From positions 1 through 64,000 of the forward strand of contig JAQTNW010000017.1 in NCBI GenBank assembly GCA_028713655.1: 64,000 nt of DNA, given 5' to 3'. Positions 32,637 through 40,602 of the stretch are shown here, piece by piece; position 1 is the first letter of the stretch; each line of letters begins with the position of its first letter. A model generated the notes under the pieces. The model was not told where the DNA came from. It saw only the letters and a program-made list of their open reading frames with translations, and ran no database searches. The DNA is from Candidatus Methylacidiphilales bacterium (lineage in GTDB: Bacteria; Verrucomicrobiota; Verrucomicrobiia; Methylacidiphilales; JAAUTS01). A program made the position numbers and the translations under genes.

Positions 32637-33674
32637 ATGATGCATACAACAAACTTTGAACCGTTGCGGGAGGCCACGATCCGGGCTTTATCCCTGGACC
32701 CGTCCGAACCGCTGGAATTCGACCCGCTCCTGAAGGGGGGCTCCGACCGGCATTTTTACCGGTTGAAGGCCGGTGGGGGACGTTCCTGGATTGCCGTGTG
32801 TTATGGCACCGAACGGGCGGAAAACGCGCTTTATACGGACATTGCCCGTTTCCTGGAAAAGATCGGGGTGCCGGTACCGCGCATTGTGGCCGAGGATGCG
32901 GCAGGCCGCATGCTCTGGCTGGAAGATCTGGGTGGCGAGGATTTGTATTTTTATCGCAGCGCAGCGTGGGATCAAAAGTTGGAATTGTACGGAAAGGCAA
33001 TCCGCGCAGCGTCCGTGTTGCATGGCAGCGGATGGGAACGGGCCCAGGCTCTGAAACTGGAGTTGATGCCGGGGTTTGACGAAAAACTCTACGCCTGGGA
33101 GCGAAACTATTTTTATGACGAATTTTTGGCCGGGGTTTGCCGCGATCCGCTCGACACCGGCGCGCGTGAAAAGATAGAGGCTGACTTCCAGCCCGTTGCC
33201 CGCCGCTTTTCGGAAGCCGCGCCCGAACTGGTACACCGCGATTTTCAATCGCAGAACATCATGGTGCGGGGCGGGGATGTGGTCCTGATCGATTTTCAAG
33301 GCATGCGCCGCGGGGTGCGGCATTACGACCTGGCCTCGCTGATTTTTGATCCCTATGTGGTTTTCACAACGGGAGAACGGGAAAAGTTGATAGGGCTGGC
33401 CTTTTCCCTGGATGGCGGCGGGCAGAGCCCCGCGGATTTTCGGCGGGACCTGCTGGCCGCCGCCACGCAGCGGTTGATGCAGGCGCTTGGCGCTTATGGA
33501 TTGCTGGGCTTGAAAAAGGAAAAAACCGCGTTTTTGCGCCACATTCCGCATGCGCTTGAAAATCTGGGATGGGTGCTGCGCGCCGGTGGGATTTCAACAG
33601 CGCTGTTGGAGCGCGTGGAAAAACATCTGCCTGTGTGCAAAGAAAAATATGCCGCAACGAAACCCGGTGCTTGA
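32637..33674 (+). CDS. amgK: Anomeric sugar kinase AmgK-like (aminoglycoside phosphotransferase family)
   Basis: The 345-residue kinase has the APH fold. A Gly-rich opening LLKGGSDRHFYRLKAGGGRS lies at about 27-46. The catalytic loop LVHRDFQSQNIMV carries Asp and Asn, and the metal Asp stands in VVLIDFQGMRRGVRHYDLAS. AmgK phosphorylates the anomeric hydroxyl of MurNAc and GlcNAc, supplying MurU. Only 37 bp separate its ATG from the preferred murU start, so both promoters must lie in a tiny shared space or within coding sequence. The following Nudix gene overlaps its 3' end by 26 bp. Confidence 0.82.
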   Translation: MMHTTNFEPLREATIRALSLDPSEPLEFDPLLKGGSDRHFYRLKAGGGRSWIAVCYGTERAENALYTDIARFLEKIGVPVPRIVAEDAAGRMLWLEDLGGEDLYFYRSAAWDQKLELYGKAIRAASVLHGSGWERAQALKLELMPGFDEKLYAWERNYFYDEFLAGVCRDPLDTGAREKIEADFQPVARRFSEAAPELVHRDFQSQNIMVRGGDVVLIDFQGMRRGVRHYDLASLIFDPYVVFTTGEREKLIGLAFSLDGGGQSPADFRRDLLAAATQRLMQALGAYGLLGLKKEKTAFLRHIPHALENLGWVLRAGGISTALLERVEKHLPVCKEKYAATKPGA

Positions 33675-34185
33675 ATTGCTGGCGGGATACAAGGCCTTCG
33701 ACGGAAACGAAGCCGCTTTGTTGGAGCGGATTCTGGAGTTTGTTCGCAGGGAACCCGCCTGCTTTGAGCGCTCAACGCAGGAAGGGCATTTGACCGGCTC
33801 GGCCTGGGTTCTGGACCCGGCTGCAAAAAAAGTGCTTCTACTGCACCACGCCAAGCTCGGAAAATGGCTGCAGCCGGGAGGCCATGCCGATGGAGATCCG
33901 GATCTCGAACGGGTTGCCAGGCGCGAGGTATTCGAGGAAACCGGCCTTGAAGGCCTGGAATTGTCCGGCAACGGAATTTTTGATGTGGATGCGCATTGGA
34001 TACCGGCGTGGAAGGATGATCCCGGCCATTGGCATTTTGACGTGCGGTTTTGTTTTTTGGCGGACAGCAATGCGCCGTTGCGTGTTAATGCGGAGTCGCA
34101 CGAGCTGGCCTGGGTGCCGCTGGATCGGGTGGGGGAATATACGCAGGAAGAATCGGTGCGGCGGATGGTGCGGAAAAGCGGATAA
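33649..34185 (+). CDS. Nudix hydrolase
   Basis: From ATG 33649 the protein has 178 residues. The Nudix box is in WLQPGGHADGDPDLERVARR followed by EVFEETGLEG; the REVFEETGL part is perfect, while the first Glu of the consensus (after GxxxxxE) is a Pro here. The family cleaves nucleoside diphosphates linked to other groups. The gene overlaps amgK by 26 bp, so it is translationally linked, and could act on a nucleotide-sugar or damaged nucleotide linked to the recycling route. The substrate is not deducible. A longer open frame upstream lies wholly inside amgK. Confidence 0.85.
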   Translation: MPQRNPVLELLAGYKAFDGNEAALLERILEFVRREPACFERSTQEGHLTGSAWVLDPAAKKVLLLHHAKLGKWLQPGGHADGDPDLERVARREVFEETGLEGLELSGNGIFDVDAHWIPAWKDDPGHWHFDVRFCFLADSNAPLRVNAESHELAWVPLDRVGEYTQEESVRRMVRKSG

Positions 34186-34568
34186 AAACAAGTTTTCGCG
34201 CCAAGTTCGCAAAGAAACGCCAAGGGAAACAAATTTTAACCGCGGATAAACGCTGATTTCCGCAGATGGAAAACAAGCGCATTCCTCACGCAAAGGCGCG
34301 AAGCCGCAATGAAAAGCACTTAAACCACTAAAATCACGAACAAAGGATTGGCCGCGAACTCCGACATCCGTCGCGAGCGGAGGGACGCGAAGGAAAATAA
34401 TTTTGAACCACGGATAAACACGGATTTGGAACGGAGTGGCTATTGAGTTATTTAAAGGGAGCGCAGGCGTCCCGCCTGCACCGAGAGGCATCCTACCTCT
34501 CGGCTGTTTATAATGAGATCAGAAAAGGACATTCTTGCACCCTGGTTTTGAGATCGTAGGGTTTTAAC
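34186..34568. repeat. Repeat-rich spacer between the Nudix gene and hicB
   Basis: No gene is visible. The spacer is a patchwork of short dispersed repeats: 34234-34269 and 34401-34429 (AACCGCGGATAAACGCTGAT family), 34352-34380 (match to 26062-26090), and 34460-34500 (GGAGCGCAGGCGTCCCGCCT, related to 10765-10795). Confidence 0.7.
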
Positions 34569-34775
34569 ATGCACTATACCGCCATAATTAAGCAGGATGG
34601 AGATTGGTGGATTGGTTGGGTCGGGGAAGTTTCGGGAGTTAATGCACAGGAAAAGAGCAAGGCGGAATTAATTTCCTCACTACGGGGGCTTCTTATGGAA
34701 GCGCTTGAGTTTAACCGGGCAGAAGCACGCTTTGCAGCAGAAGCAAATTACACTGAGGAACTGCTATCAATATGA
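34569..34775 (+). CDS. hicB: HicB-like antitoxin (short form)
   Basis: The 68-residue protein matches the degenerate RNase H-like fold of HicB: MHYTAIIKQDGDWWIGWVGE then SGVNAQEKSKAELISSLRGL. It lacks the C-terminal DNA-binding domain of larger HicB proteins. It overlaps the hicA-like gene by 4 bp. The antitoxin-first order is the less common arrangement but well known. Confidence 0.75.
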   Translation: MHYTAIIKQDGDWWIGWVGEVSGVNAQEKSKAELISSLRGLLMEALEFNRAEARFAAEANYTEELLSI

Positions 34776-35146
34776 AGCGCAGCGATTTCGTGCACCATCT
34801 TGATCTGCACAGATGCACCCTCGTCAGGGAAGGGGGTAATCATCCCTGGTGCGTTAACCGCTCAAAAAACAGAAGATCTAGCGTTCCTCCTCATGACGAA
34901 ATCTCTGATATACTAGCTCGAAAAATTTGTAGGGATTTGGACATACAGGAAACCCCGCGTCCGCAGCCTTCCGGGAGAAAAACAAGACTTTTTGAAATAT
35001 GTATTGATGACGATTCCCCTCAAGAACTGAAGGATTATGTAAAGCGGATGCGAGGCTCTGATTATAAGCCAACGCCTGAAGATCAGGTTATCTTTGAGAA
35101 ATACGCGGTTGAAAAAACACCCGATTCCGGATTGCCACATCCATGA
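34772..35146 (+). CDS. hicA: HicA-like toxin with a C-terminal extension
   Basis: Residues 1-60 match HicA, an mRNA interferase with a double-stranded RNA-binding fold: MKRSDFVHHLDLHRCTLVRE, then GGNHPWCVNR with the catalytic His, then PPHDEISDILARKICRDLDI. HicA usually ends there. This protein continues for another 64 residues (QETPRPQPSGRKTRLFEICI and on) without a stop or frameshift. The extension contains an acidic middle and a KRMRGSDYKPTPEDQ segment that I do not recognise. The gene is AT-richer than its neighbours. Confidence 0.78.
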   Translation: MKRSDFVHHLDLHRCTLVREGGNHPWCVNRSKNRRSSVPPHDEISDILARKICRDLDIQETPRPQPSGRKTRLFEICIDDDSPQELKDYVKRMRGSDYKPTPEDQVIFEKYAVEKTPDSGLPHP

Positions 35147-35434
35147 TCAAATTCGCCGCATTTTTTGCTTACCCTGTCGCTGAGCTGCGGCGGGCGAGGA
35201 TGTTTCACGAGGGGATTCCCGGGCTCACCACGCGTAATCCACGGCTTCTCAATATCCGCGACCATCCGTGTTTATCCGTGGTTCAATTCGAGTTTTGAGT
35301 TCCCCGTTTCAAGCGGGCTTCGCGATCTTCCTGTGAATATCAAGTTTTAAGTCTTAAGTTTGTAAGTTGTAAGCGGTTCCCATTCCCGATGATTTATTTG
35401 CTGCTATCCCGACGATGGCTGGCATAATGGCATC
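35147..35434. other. Spacer with dispersed repeats before the Rsm22-like gene
   Basis: No gene is supported. 35262-35285 is an inverted copy of the AACCACGGATAAACACGGAT family. 35318-35334 (CTTCGCGATCTTCCTGT) is identical to 11844-11860 and nearly so to the inverse of 50231-50247. Confidence 0.6.
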
Positions 35435-36616
35435 ATGGAAGCGTGTGTGTATCCTGAAGATCTTGAAGAGTGGTGGGGAAGACAGGCTCTCAACCATTTT
35501 CATCTGCGCGATCTGAAGGTTGCGGCCCAAAAGCTGGCTCTGCAGGCCGGGAAATTAAGCGATGCCTTCACCACGGAACGATCTGCGAAATTTGCCGGTT
35601 GTTATGAAACCCCGTTGGATTGGATTACTTACGGCAATTTCTTTTTCCCCCAGACTTACGCCAGGACACAGCTTGCCCTGTCCGAGCTGACGCAATTCAG
35701 GGGCTGGAAGCCGGCAGGCAACCGCCCGCTGAAAATTCTGGATGTGGGGGGAGGCAGCGGCGCCGCATTGATCGCAGCCGTGGACACCCTGGCCGCTCAA
35801 TCGGAAAATCTGAATTTTGAGGCGACGTTGCTGGACCAATCCGAACTGGCATTGAAATATTATCGCGCGCTTTCGCGGGACCGCCGCAAACGTTCCCTTT
35901 TCAAAACGACGATCCAGCAAGCGAGCCTGGCCGAGCCGGAGAAATGGCAGAATACAGCCTCGAAATTCGATCTGATCCTCGTGAGCTTTTCGCTGGGCGA
36001 GGCTTTTCACGAAAAGCCCGGCACGGAAGTCTTGGCATGGTTGGATCGAATGGAAGACTTGCTGGAAGTGGGCGGAATTCTTCTGATTCTGGAACCTGCG
36101 TTGAAGGAAACCAGCGAGCGGTTGGAGCGCCTGCGCAATCACGCCGCCGCAACCCCGTCCTGGCATATCTGGGGGCCCTGCCTGCACCGCCATCATTGCC
36201 CGCTGCTGGAAGGAAAAAAATTCTGGTGCCATGAGGTCCGGCATTGGCAGGTGCCGCCCATGGTCAACCGCATCAACACCGGCCTCAAACGCTCCGTCTG
36301 GGACCTCAAGTTCAGCTTTCTCGCGCTTGGAAATACGGAGCCATCCCGCCACTACAACGGTTCGGAATATCTGCGTCTGCTCTCTCCCGTCGCCAAGGGG
36401 CACGGACGCCTGCTGTTGTCAGGCTGCAACGCCGCCGGCGCGCATGCAGAATACGACATCCTCAAACGCCATTTGTCGAAAGAGCAAACGGCCAAAATTG
36501 AAACTCTCGAGCGGGGTGATATTATTTCCCTGGGAACTTTGGAAACGCTCGGTGGCACGGGCCAGTTCCGCATCGTGAACCCGGATCAAATCCAGCGGGT
36601 CCTTTTGAATTCATGA
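35435..36616 (+). CDS. Rsm22-like SAM-dependent methyltransferase
   Basis: The 393-residue protein has a Rossmann methyltransferase core with SAM motif ILDVGGGSGAALIAAVDTLA (about 105-124). It then has a cluster CLHRHHCPLLEGKKFWCHEV (about 248-267) whose three Cys and two or three His resemble the Cys-rich metal site that marks the Rsm22 family (mitochondrial ribosomal small-subunit proteins and bacterial relatives). The target in bacteria is not known. It overlaps cinA by 4 bp, so it is the first gene of an rsm22-cinA-recA unit. Confidence 0.8.
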   Translation: MEACVYPEDLEEWWGRQALNHFHLRDLKVAAQKLALQAGKLSDAFTTERSAKFAGCYETPLDWITYGNFFFPQTYARTQLALSELTQFRGWKPAGNRPLKILDVGGGSGAALIAAVDTLAAQSENLNFEATLLDQSELALKYYRALSRDRRKRSLFKTTIQQASLAEPEKWQNTASKFDLILVSFSLGEAFHEKPGTEVLAWLDRMEDLLEVGGILLILEPALKETSERLERLRNHAAATPSWHIWGPCLHRHHCPLLEGKKFWCHEVRHWQVPPMVNRINTGLKRSVWDLKFSFLALGNTEPSRHYNGSEYLRLLSPVAKGHGRLLLSGCNAAGAHAEYDILKRHLSKEQTAKIETLERGDIISLGTLETLGGTGQFRIVNPDQIQRVLLNS

Positions 36617-37854
36617 TCGTCGAAGTCATCAACACCGGCAGTGAGCTGCTTCTGGGGCATACCCTCAACACGCATCTGGGTTATCTTTCCAGCCGGTTGC
36701 TGCCGCTGGGCCTGCAAATTCAACGGCAACAAACCGTGCCGGATGGTCCGGAGATCGAGCACGCCCTGCGCGAAGCGCTTTCCCGTTCCGAGATTATTAT
36801 TGTGACCGGCGGTTTGGGGCCGACTTCGGACGATCTCACGCGCGACATCGCGGCGCGTTTGTTCCAGGCCCCGCTTGAATTTCATCCGGAGATCCTGGAA
36901 ATAATCCTGGGTCGTTTTGCCCGGCGCAAGATATGTCCTCCCGACATGGTGCGAGTGCAGGCATTTGTTCCCAAAGGCGCCGCTGTTTTGCCCAATGAGC
37001 ATGGCACCGCGCCTGGGCTTTATTTTGAGCGTGACGGGAAACACATTTTTTTTCTGCCCGGTCCTCCGAACGAACTGCATCCCATGTTCGAGGATTCCGT
37101 CCTGCCGCGATTGCGCGGCCTGTCTGCCGGGCGGGCGGCTATATTGAGCAAAACCCTGCGCGTTTACGGACAGGGCGAATCCTTCGTGCAGGAAGCGGTT
37201 GAAAAGCCTGTCAAGAAACTGGGCGCTATCGAAGTTGGTTATTGCGCGCGCGCCGGGGAAGTGGATTTGAGGCTTATGGCGCAGGACCCGGATCTGTTGG
37301 CCCGCGCCGCCGATCTCGCCCGGCATTTGTTGGGGCACTCTGTTTATGCCGAGGATGAGGCCGGGATGGAAGAAACGGTGGTGCATCTTGCAACCCAAAA
37401 AAATTGTACGCTTGCCACAGCCGAGTCCTGTACCGGCGGGCTTGTTGCCCATCGCCTGACCAACGTGCCCGGCGCTTCAGCCGTGTTCCTGCGCGGATGG
37501 GTCACTTACAGCAACCTGTCCAAAATTGAGGAATTGGGGGTCCGCGAGGAAACGCTTCGAGCGCATGGGGCGGTCAGTGCTGAGACAGCTTCCGAAATGG
37601 CGCGGGGCGCCCTTCAAAAGAGCAAAGCGGCGCTGGCCGTGGCGGTGACGGGCATTGCCGGGCCCGGGGGAGGGACTGCTGAAAAGCCGGTGGGTACGAC
37701 TTTCTTTGCTTTGGCGCAGCTAAATTTTAACACAAATGATATAAAAGTTGCCACATACGCAAAACATCTTGTTCCCCAGCGTGAAGTCTTTAAAACTATG
37801 GCCTCGCAATTTGCGCTCGACCTCTTGCGGCGGGCCTTGCTTGCTCTAAACTGA
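36613..37854 (+). CDS. cinA: CinA: nicotinamide-nucleotide amidase/competence-induced protein
   Basis: The 413-residue protein has both CinA domains. The N-terminal MoCF-like part (1-170) opens [20 protein letters not shown] and has [14 protein letters not shown]. The C-terminal amidase (from about 250) has [20 protein letters not shown] and [20 protein letters not shown]. CinA hydrolyses NMN to NaMN and ADP-ribose-type pyrophosphates, recycling pyridine nucleotides. It is followed by recA after 19 bp, the classic cinA-recA pair of transformable bacteria. Its ATG overlaps the upstream stop. Confidence 0.95.
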   Translation: MIVEVINTGSELLLGHTLNTHLGYLSSRLLPLGLQIQRQQTVPDGPEIEHALREALSRSEIIIVTGGLGPTSDDLTRDIAARLFQAPLEFHPEILEIILGRFARRKICPPDMVRVQAFVPKGAAVLPNEHGTAPGLYFERDGKHIFFLPGPPNELHPMFEDSVLPRLRGLSAGRAAILSKTLRVYGQGESFVQEAVEKPVKKLGAIEVGYCARAGEVDLRLMAQDPDLLARAADLARHLLGHSVYAEDEAGMEETVVHLATQKNCTLATAESCTGGLVAHRLTNVPGASAVFLRGWVTYSNLSKIEELGVREETLRAHGAVSAETASEMARGALQKSKAALAVAVTGIAGPGGGTAEKPVGTTFFALAQLNFNTNDIKVATYAKHLVPQREVFKTMASQFALDLLRRALLALN

Positions 37855-37873
37855 ACAACAAACACATAAATCT

Positions 37874-38980
37874 ATGCCACCAAAAGCCGAAAAATCCGAA
37901 CCCAAAACAGAACCGAAAGCCGCCACAGCCGATAAGGACCGTAAAAATCTGGATCTCGCCATCCAGTCCATTGTCAAACAATACGGCGACAACTCCATCA
38001 TGCGCCTGGGGGACGAGCGGGCGAAGTTGAAAATCGATGTGATTCCGACCGGCGCGGTTGTGATTGATCGCGCGCTTGGCGTGGGCGGGTTCCCGAGAGG
38101 CCGCATCATTGAAATCTACGGGCCGGAATCTTCAGGTAAAACCACCCTCACGCTGACCGTGATTGCCCAGGCCCAGAAAATGGGCGGCACGGCCGCATTT
38201 ATCGACGTGGAGCACGCCCTGGATCCAAGCTACGCGCGCAAGCTTGGCGTCAACATGAACGAGCTGCTGGTTTCCCAGCCTGACTCGGGCGAGGAAGCCC
38301 TTACCATCACCGAAACCCTGGTACGCTCAAACGCGATTGATGTCATCGTGGTCGATTCCGTGGCCGCGCTGGTCACAAAATCCGAACTGGAAGGCCAGAT
38401 GGGCGACGCGGTCGTCGGCTCACAAGCGCGACTGATGAGTCAGGCCATGCGCAAGCTCACCGCGCTGATCAGCAGGGCCCGGACCATCTGTATTTTTACC
38501 AACCAGATGCGCGAAAAAATCGGCGTCATGTTTGGCAGTCCGGAAACCACGCCGGGAGGGAAGGCGCTCAAGTTTTATGCGAGCGTGCGCGTGGACATCC
38601 GCCGCATCGGCGCGATCAAGTCGGCTGACGGAACCGTTCTGGGGAATCGCACCCGCGTCAAGCTGGTCAAGAACAAGGTGGCCCCTCCGTTTACCGAGGC
38701 CGAATTCGACATCATGTATGACGAAGGCATCTCCAAGACCGGGTCGTTGCTGGATCTGGCCATCGAAATCAACATCCTGGAAAAGAAGGGCGCTTGGATT
38801 TCATTTGAAGGCACCCAGATTGCCAACGGCCGGGATGCCGCCAAGGAGGAGCTCAAGAAAAGCCCTGAGCTCTATGCCCGGATTGAAAAGGCCGTGCTGG
38901 CCAAACTCAACGAGGTTCCCCTGCCCATCGGCAAAGCGGATAAGGCGGATAAGCCGGATGGCGGCGCGGCGGCTGAATAA
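37874..38980 (+). CDS. recA: Recombinase A
   Basis: The 368-residue protein carries out strand exchange and triggers LexA cleavage. Walker A is [12 protein letters not shown], followed by [36 protein letters not shown] is the Walker B region and loop L1. [20 protein letters not shown] covers loop L2. The N-terminus has about 22 extra Lys/Glu/Pro-rich residues ([20 protein letters not shown]) and the tail is rich in Lys, Asp and Ala. It is third in the rsm22-cinA-recA unit. No LexA box was recognised in the short gap before it. Confidence 0.97.
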   Translation: MPPKAEKSEPKTEPKAATADKDRKNLDLAIQSIVKQYGDNSIMRLGDERAKLKIDVIPTGAVVIDRALGVGGFPRGRIIEIYGPESSGKTTLTLTVIAQAQKMGGTAAFIDVEHALDPSYARKLGVNMNELLVSQPDSGEEALTITETLVRSNAIDVIVVDSVAALVTKSELEGQMGDAVVGSQARLMSQAMRKLTALISRARTICIFTNQMREKIGVMFGSPETTPGGKALKFYASVRVDIRRIGAIKSADGTVLGNRTRVKLVKNKVAPPFTEAEFDIMYDEGISKTGSLLDLAIEINILEKKGAWISFEGTQIANGRDAAKEELKKSPELYARIEKAVLAKLNEVPLPIGKADKADKPDGGAAAE

Positions 38981-39023
38981 GTAAGAGGCCATGAGCCAGG
39001 ACGGAGTTGACGATCCGCGATCT

Positions 39024-39069
39024 CTGGATTGCCGCGTCGTCCGGCTGAGCCGTTCTCCTCGCAATGACG
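39024..39069. repeat. 46-bp dispersed repeat, copy 2 (inverted)
   Basis: This segment begins CTGGATTGCC and ends CGCAATGACG. It is the inverse of 10663-10708 with 41 of 46 identical bases. Confidence 0.8.
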
Positions 39070-39150
39070 TTGTCGTGTACTTCGTCATCGCGAGAACCCA
39101 AACCTTTCAAAAAAGGTGTTTTGAGCGGGAATGAACGTGGGTTCGTGAGA

Positions 39151-39346
39151 GAAGCACCAAAGGTGCGGCCCATACCAGCCTGGGGCAACGCCCCAGGAAT
39201 ACGAATAGTATAAAATCTCAAGCACTGAAGGTGCGCTCTAACGTATGTCGAGCTCTGGGTCGCTCCTTCAGAGCTCGATACATTTTTATACGTCCACACC
39301 TAGGGCTTCGCCCCAGGCTGGTATAGGGCGGACCTTCGGCCCTCAT
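39151..39346. repeat. About 200-bp nested imperfect palindrome
   Basis: The outer arms are CATACCAGCCTGGGGC (39171-39186) and GCCCCAGGCTGGTAT (39310-39324). Each arm carries its own small hairpin (CTGGGGCAACGCCCCAG on the left, TAGGGCTTCGCCCCA on the right). The centre has GAGCTCTG (39250-39257) and CAGAGCTC (39269-39276). GCACC-AAA-GGTGC and similar triads flank it. The whole can fold into one long branched hairpin. Confidence 0.8.
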
Positions 39347-39480
39347 GAAGCACACAAAATATCTAAGGTATTCTATCTTAACATCTTGTAGCAAAAAAAC
39401 AGTCACAGAGCGGCTCTAAAATAGGGTTAAAAATCATTGTGAATAACTGCCTTGGAAAAAGCTTGTGCCGTTGACTTAAA

Positions 39481-39525
39481 GTGTGCCTGACCGAAGCTAA
39501 CGTCAGGTCATGAAAGCAGGCACAC
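39481..39525 (+). promoter_or_regulatory. Mutually exclusive hairpins across a start codon
   Basis: GTGTGCCTG (39481-39489) pairs with CAGGCACAC (39517-39525). CCTGAC (39486-39491) pairs with GTCAGG (39502-39507). The two share CCTG, so only one can form. The ATG of the small frame at 39510 lies inside the longer one. Confidence 0.4.
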
Positions 39526-39701
39526 TCAACTACGCTTTAGGAAAAGAATATCGGACAACCCATGCCGACGCGCGCTACCGGCGTTATTTGCTGGCTCTTC
39601 TTGCGTCCGTGCTCGTGGCGTTGGCCGCGTTGCTTGGCACCTGGAAAAGCGCCCCCCACCACGGGCACAATTCTCCGGTTGAACTTATCAGCGGGGGATA
39701 A
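39510..39701 (+). CDS. Possible small membrane protein
   Basis: The 63-residue frame starts at ATG 39510, directly after the alternative hairpins. It has a basic N-terminal part, one strong transmembrane segment (RYLLALLASVLVALAALLGT) and a His-rich end (APHHGHNS). No family is known to me. Upstream lies TTGACT (39471-39476). The hydrophobic segment and local structure argue for a gene; the short length and repeat-rich surroundings argue against. Confidence 0.4.
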   Translation: MKAGTLNYALGKEYRTTHADARYRRYLLALLASVLVALAALLGTWKSAPHHGHNSPVELISGG

Positions 39702-39783
39702 GCCGGCCGCGCAGCGCGGTTTTCTTTTCCGGCATTCGTAATAAAAAGGTTGTCGCCAGACAGTATAGGCATAAACTGCGGCG

Positions 39784-40584
39784 ATGGCTAACAAGGCAGT
39801 GCTAGCAGCTCTCACGATTGCCGGCTCCGACAACAGCGGCGGAGCGGGCATCCAGGCCGATCTCAAAACATTCACCACACTGGGCGTATTTGGCGCGGCA
39901 GCGGTTACTTGTGTCGTTGCGGAGCATCCCGGCCGCGTGGAATCCATTCATCCGGTGCCGCCAAAAGAGGTGGCCCGCCAGATAGCCCTGGTATTCGAAG
40001 CATTTCCGGTTGGCGCGGCCAAAACCGGCATGCTGTATTCGAAGGCGATCATCGAGGTGGTCGCCCGCGAGCTTGAACTGTTGCCCCGGAAGAAGCGCCC
40101 TCCGCTGGTGGTCGATCCGGTTATGGTGGCAAGCAGCGGCGCGCTTTTGATGAAAAAGGAAGCCGTGCGCGCTTTGATGAATCGGCTGCTGCCTCTCGCG
40201 GCATTGGTTACGCCGAATCTCAATGAGGCCGAGGTTTTGTTGGGGCGCAGGATTCGCAACGTGGATGAGGCTGAATCGGCGGCTGTCGATTGCTTCCAGA
40301 TTTGGGGGGTGCCCTTTTTGATCAAAGGCGGGCACTTGCAGGGGAGCGAGGCGGTGGATTTTTTATACGACGGCAGGAGGATGATGTCCCTGAACGCGGC
40401 CCGTGTTCCACGGGTGAAGACGCATGGCACCGGCTGCACCTATTCCAGCGCCATCACGGCCTGCCTTGCGCGGAGGCAGACGTTGTCGGAATCGGTTTGG
40501 ACCGGCAAGGAATTTGTCACGCGGGCCATCCGGGATCATTTCAGATTGGGGCGCTATCAGTTGTTAAACCAATTGCCGGAGTGA
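39784..40584 (+). CDS. thiD: Hydroxymethylpyrimidine/phosphomethylpyrimidine kinase
   Basis: The 266-residue ribokinase-fold enzyme phosphorylates HMP and then HMP-P for thiamine synthesis. The N-terminal TIAGSDNSGGAGIQADLKTF is the hallmark, with GVFGAAAVTCVVAEHP after it. VTPNLNEAEVLLGR and KTHGTGCTYSSAITACLARR (anion hole and catalytic region) follow. No other thi genes or TPP riboswitch are seen nearby. It precedes comEC by 18 bp and may share its transcript. Confidence 0.94.
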   Translation: MANKAVLAALTIAGSDNSGGAGIQADLKTFTTLGVFGAAAVTCVVAEHPGRVESIHPVPPKEVARQIALVFEAFPVGAAKTGMLYSKAIIEVVARELELLPRKKRPPLVVDPVMVASSGALLMKKEAVRALMNRLLPLAALVTPNLNEAEVLLGRRIRNVDEAESAAVDCFQIWGVPFLIKGGHLQGSEAVDFLYDGRRMMSLNAARVPRVKTHGTGCTYSSAITACLARRQTLSESVWTGKEFVTRAIRDHFRLGRYQLLNQLPE

Positions 40585-40602
40585 GGTATCTGGGGAGCCG
40601 TC

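Larger units (their letters stand above)
38981..39509. other. Repeat-filled spacer after recA
   Basis: No gene is supported. It holds a 46-bp repeat (39024-39069), a large nested palindrome (39151-39346), and just before the next start a pair of overlapping inverted repeats (39481-39525). Open frames crossing it are repeat translations. Confidence 0.65.

Noticed and set aside
38907-39299. Minus-strand frame through the recA spacer
   Set aside because: Its translation is made of the palindromic element and the end of recA antisense; it looks like repeat translation rather than a gene.
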